Program-made: the position numbers and the translations under genes
Part shown: positions 62,149 to 64,000 of the stretch, piece by piece
Position numbering within the stretch: position 1 is the first letter of the stretch
How the letters are laid out: the number at the start of each line of letters is the position of its first letter
DNA from: [Zimmermannella] bifida NBRC 103089
Lineage (GTDB): Bacteria > Actinomycetota > Actinomycetes > Actinomycetales > Microbacteriaceae
Direction: 5' to 3'
Length of the DNA stretch: 64,000 bases
NCBI RefSeq assembly: GCF_001570925.1
Contig: NZ_BCSP01000008.1
Coordinates: forward strand, 1-64,000
The notes under the pieces: model-generated
What the model was told of the DNA's origin: nothing
Seen by the model: the letters and a program-made list of their open reading frames with translations, nothing else
Databases searched by the model: none

Positions 62149-64000
62149 CTACTCGACCGACGGCTTGGCGTATGCCACCTGAATGAGCTGCAGGCCCTTC
62201 GAGCGGGTAACCAGCTGACCGCGACCGGCAGGGCCCGGCTTCGGCTTGACCTTACCGATGAGCGCACCCTCTTCGGGGTTACCCGGCAGCAGCAGACCCG
62301 GCGCGTTGTTGTCGGTCATCGAACGCATGAACGGATCGAACATGCCTCGTGAGGCACCACCGGTACGGCGGCTCACGATGATGTGCATACCGATGTCGCG
62401 CGATTGCGGCATCAGCTCGATCATCGGGAACAGCGGGTTACCGTTCGAGTTGTTCACCATGTCGTAGTCATCGACCAGGATGTAGAACTCCGGTCCCTGC
62501 CACCACGAGCGTTCACGCAATTGTTGCGGCGTGATGTCGGTTCCCGGGATGCGCTGCTTCAGCAGTCCTGCAATCTGCTTCATCGCGGCGGTCGCGATAT
62601 CGTGCGTCGCATAGTAGCCCGCGAGGTACACATCCGGGATCTCTTGCAACAGCGAACGTCGGAAGTCGACGACGAAGAACTGCGCTTCCTGCGGCTGCTT
62701 GGCACGCATGACGTCGCGCGCGATCGTGCGCAGCACGTTCGACTTACCCTTCTCGGTGTCACCGATGACGTAGAGGTGATTGTGCTCGGCCAGGTCGAAT
62801 TCGACCGGTTCGAGTCGAGCTTCGTCCACACCCAGCAGCACGGCCTTCGAATCGGGGCGAGCCTGTTGCAGGCGTTCGAGTTCGAGCATCGTTGGCAGCA
62901 TGCGCAGTTTCGGACCGGGCGCACCCTGCCACGCGGCAGCCATCCGTCCCCACGCATCCGACACACCCTCAGCCAGCGACTCGGGGTCGGAATCGCTGTC
63001 GATACGCGGCAGACCCACGAGCATGTGGTGCTCCGATGCCGACAGCCCTCGACCCGGCACACCCTCGGGCACGCCCTGCGCAATCTTTGTGGTGTGAATC
63101 GAGTCACGCGGTTCACCCAGGCGCAGCTCCACGATCGTACCGAACAGGCTCTGCATGGCGTGACGCACATCGGCCTGACGCGGCGTGGCCACGAAAATGT
63201 GCACACCGAGGGCGAGCGCACGACCCGAGAGGTCCTGAATCGTGCGGTCCATGTCCTGGAAGTCGGCCTTCATGTTGTGCCAACCGTCAATCACCAGGTA
63301 GACGTCACCGTAACCGTCATCATATTTGCCTTCGGCGCGACCGCGACGATACGTCGTCATCGAGTCGATGCCGTTCTCAGCAAAGTACATTTCACGGTCG
63401 GCCATGATCGCCGCGATTTCGGCGAGGATGCGGTTCACCACATCCGGACGGTCACGGGTACCGACACCGGCGATGTGCGAGCCACCACGGAAACCGGCGA
63501 AGGTACCGCCACCGAAGTCGAGGATGTAGAACTGCGCCTCGCGCGGCGTGTTCACGAGCGACAGCGCCATGATGAGCGTGCGCAGTGCCGTCGACTTACC
63601 CGACTGCGTACCGCCGTAGATACCGACGTGACCGGCACCACCGTTGAGGTCGAGCACGAGCTTTTCGCGTCGCTGCTCACGTGGCACGTCCTTGGTACCG
63701 ATCGGCACCACGAGCCCGCCCTTGGCTCGCCACGATGGCGAGTGCAGACCGAACTCACGCGAAATGGTGAGGTCGCCAAAGAGCTGGTCAAGGGTGTCGG
63801 ATGCGTCCAGCGGCGGCAGCCAGACCTGGTGCGCGCGCGGCATCATCGGTTCGATCTTCTTGATCGCGATATCGAGCAGCGACATATCAGCCCACTGAGC
63901 GTCGCCTGCCAGCTCGACGGTTACTTCTTCTTCGATCTCCGGTTCCTGGGGCGTGGGATCGAGGCTCAGCACCGGGGCAGCAGTAAACGGCAGGATGCGC
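62149..64000 (-). CDS. eccC: Type VII secretion ATPase EccC (N-terminus outside window)
   Basis: 617 residues visible, no stop before the right edge; the frame reads through RILPFTAAPVLSLD at the border, so the gene continues. Two FtsK/SpoIIIE-type ATPase domains are seen: Walker A GGTQSGKST with acidic DFGGGTFAGF, and GDTEKGKSN with VVDFRRSLL. These correspond to the second and third ATPases of EccC, which recognise WXG100-type substrates and power export. It links this genome to the WXG100-like operon at 21361-24080, though no other ecc gene lies in the window. Confidence 0.9.
   Translation of the reverse strand, partial: RILPFTAAPVLSLDPTPQEPEIEEEVTVELAGDAQWADMSLLDIAIKKIEPMMPRAHQVWLPPLDASDTLDQLFGDLTISREFGLHSPSWRAKGGLVVPIGTKDVPREQRREKLVLDLNGGAGHVGIYGGTQSGKSTALRTLIMALSLVNTPREAQFYILDFGGGTFAGFRGGSHIAGVGTRDRPDVVNRILAEIAAIMADREMYFAENGIDSMTTYRRGRAEGKYDDGYGDVYLVIDGWHNMKADFQDMDRTIQDLSGRALALGVHIFVATPRQADVRHAMQSLFGTIVELRLGEPRDSIHTTKIAQGVPEGVPGRGLSASEHHMLVGLPRIDSDSDPESLAEGVSDAWGRMAAAWQGAPGPKLRMLPTMLELERLQQARPDSKAVLLGVDEARLEPVEFDLAEHNHLYVIGDTEKGKSNVLRTIARDVMRAKQPQEAQFFVVDFRRSLLQEIPDVYLAGYYATHDIATAAMKQIAGLLKQRIPGTDITPQQLRERSWWQGPEFYILVDDYDMVNNSNGNPLFPMIELMPQSRDIGMHIIVSRRTGGASRGMFDPFMRSMTDNNAPGLLLPGNPEEGALIGKVKPKPGPAGRGQLVTRSKGLQLIQVAYAKPSVE

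Overview
The window reads as chromosome of a high-GC Gram-positive bacterium, most probably a Microbacteriaceae-type actinobacterium. Supporting signs are BldC, the 32-residue basic ribosomal protein bS22, the tRNA-Trp/secE/nusG/rplK/rplA order followed by a MaoC pair and murB, a menaquinone pathway, an EccC-type type VII secretion ATPase, many apparently leaderless genes, and frequent use of the word GGATGCG. Genus is not resolved.

Layout. 1-4950 is an accessory region: a cut-off peptidoglycan-binding/DUF1906-like protein, a XRE repressor plus ImmA/IrrE protease module bracketed by two copies of one 20-bp operator-like sequence, a 56-residue ORF behind the second copy, a sigma-like region-4 protein, and a cassette of short peptidoglycan-binding-repeat protein plus convergent small lipoprotein that occurs twice, once intact and once broken. 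4957-17639 is core: nnrE, a YqaJ-type nuclease, a PfkB kinase, a quinone reductase, rplA-rplK-nusG-secE-tRNA-Trp, an aminotransferase, murB and two MaoC-type dehydratases. 17681-21028 is an anaerobic pyruvate formate-lyase operon in which the glycyl-radical domain is a separate small protein. 21361-24080 is a three-gene operon with a WXG100-like protein, a helical/alpha-beta hydrolase protein and a lipoprotein. 24385-30929 carries tRNA-Met, tRNA-Thr, an M23 peptidase, an inositol phosphatase, tRNA-Tyr with a duplicated tail, a ZIP transporter, yajQ and cardiolipin synthase.

31147-50344 is a respiratory block: fprA, polyprenyl diphosphate synthase, menG, menF, ppk2, menD, menA, menE, menB, menC, then ccsB-resB-ccdA-resA. 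It supplies menaquinone and mature c-type cytochromes. 50423-64000 holds an archaeal-type aspS, a glutaredoxin, nhaA, bS22, bldC, a Trk/Ktr potassium system, luxS-mtnN, a membrane J-domain protein, proC, tadA, upp and the C-terminal part of eccC, which runs off the right edge.

Between genes there are at least two families of short palindromic repeats: six copies of exactly 59 bp ending in TTGTTGC/GCAACA, and two copies of exactly 77 bp ending in TCTCCA-type inverted repeats. They sit mostly at the 3' ends of genes. The split pyruvate formate-lyase, these repeat families, the two-operator XRE/ImmA module and the duplicated, decaying cassette are the most unusual things here.
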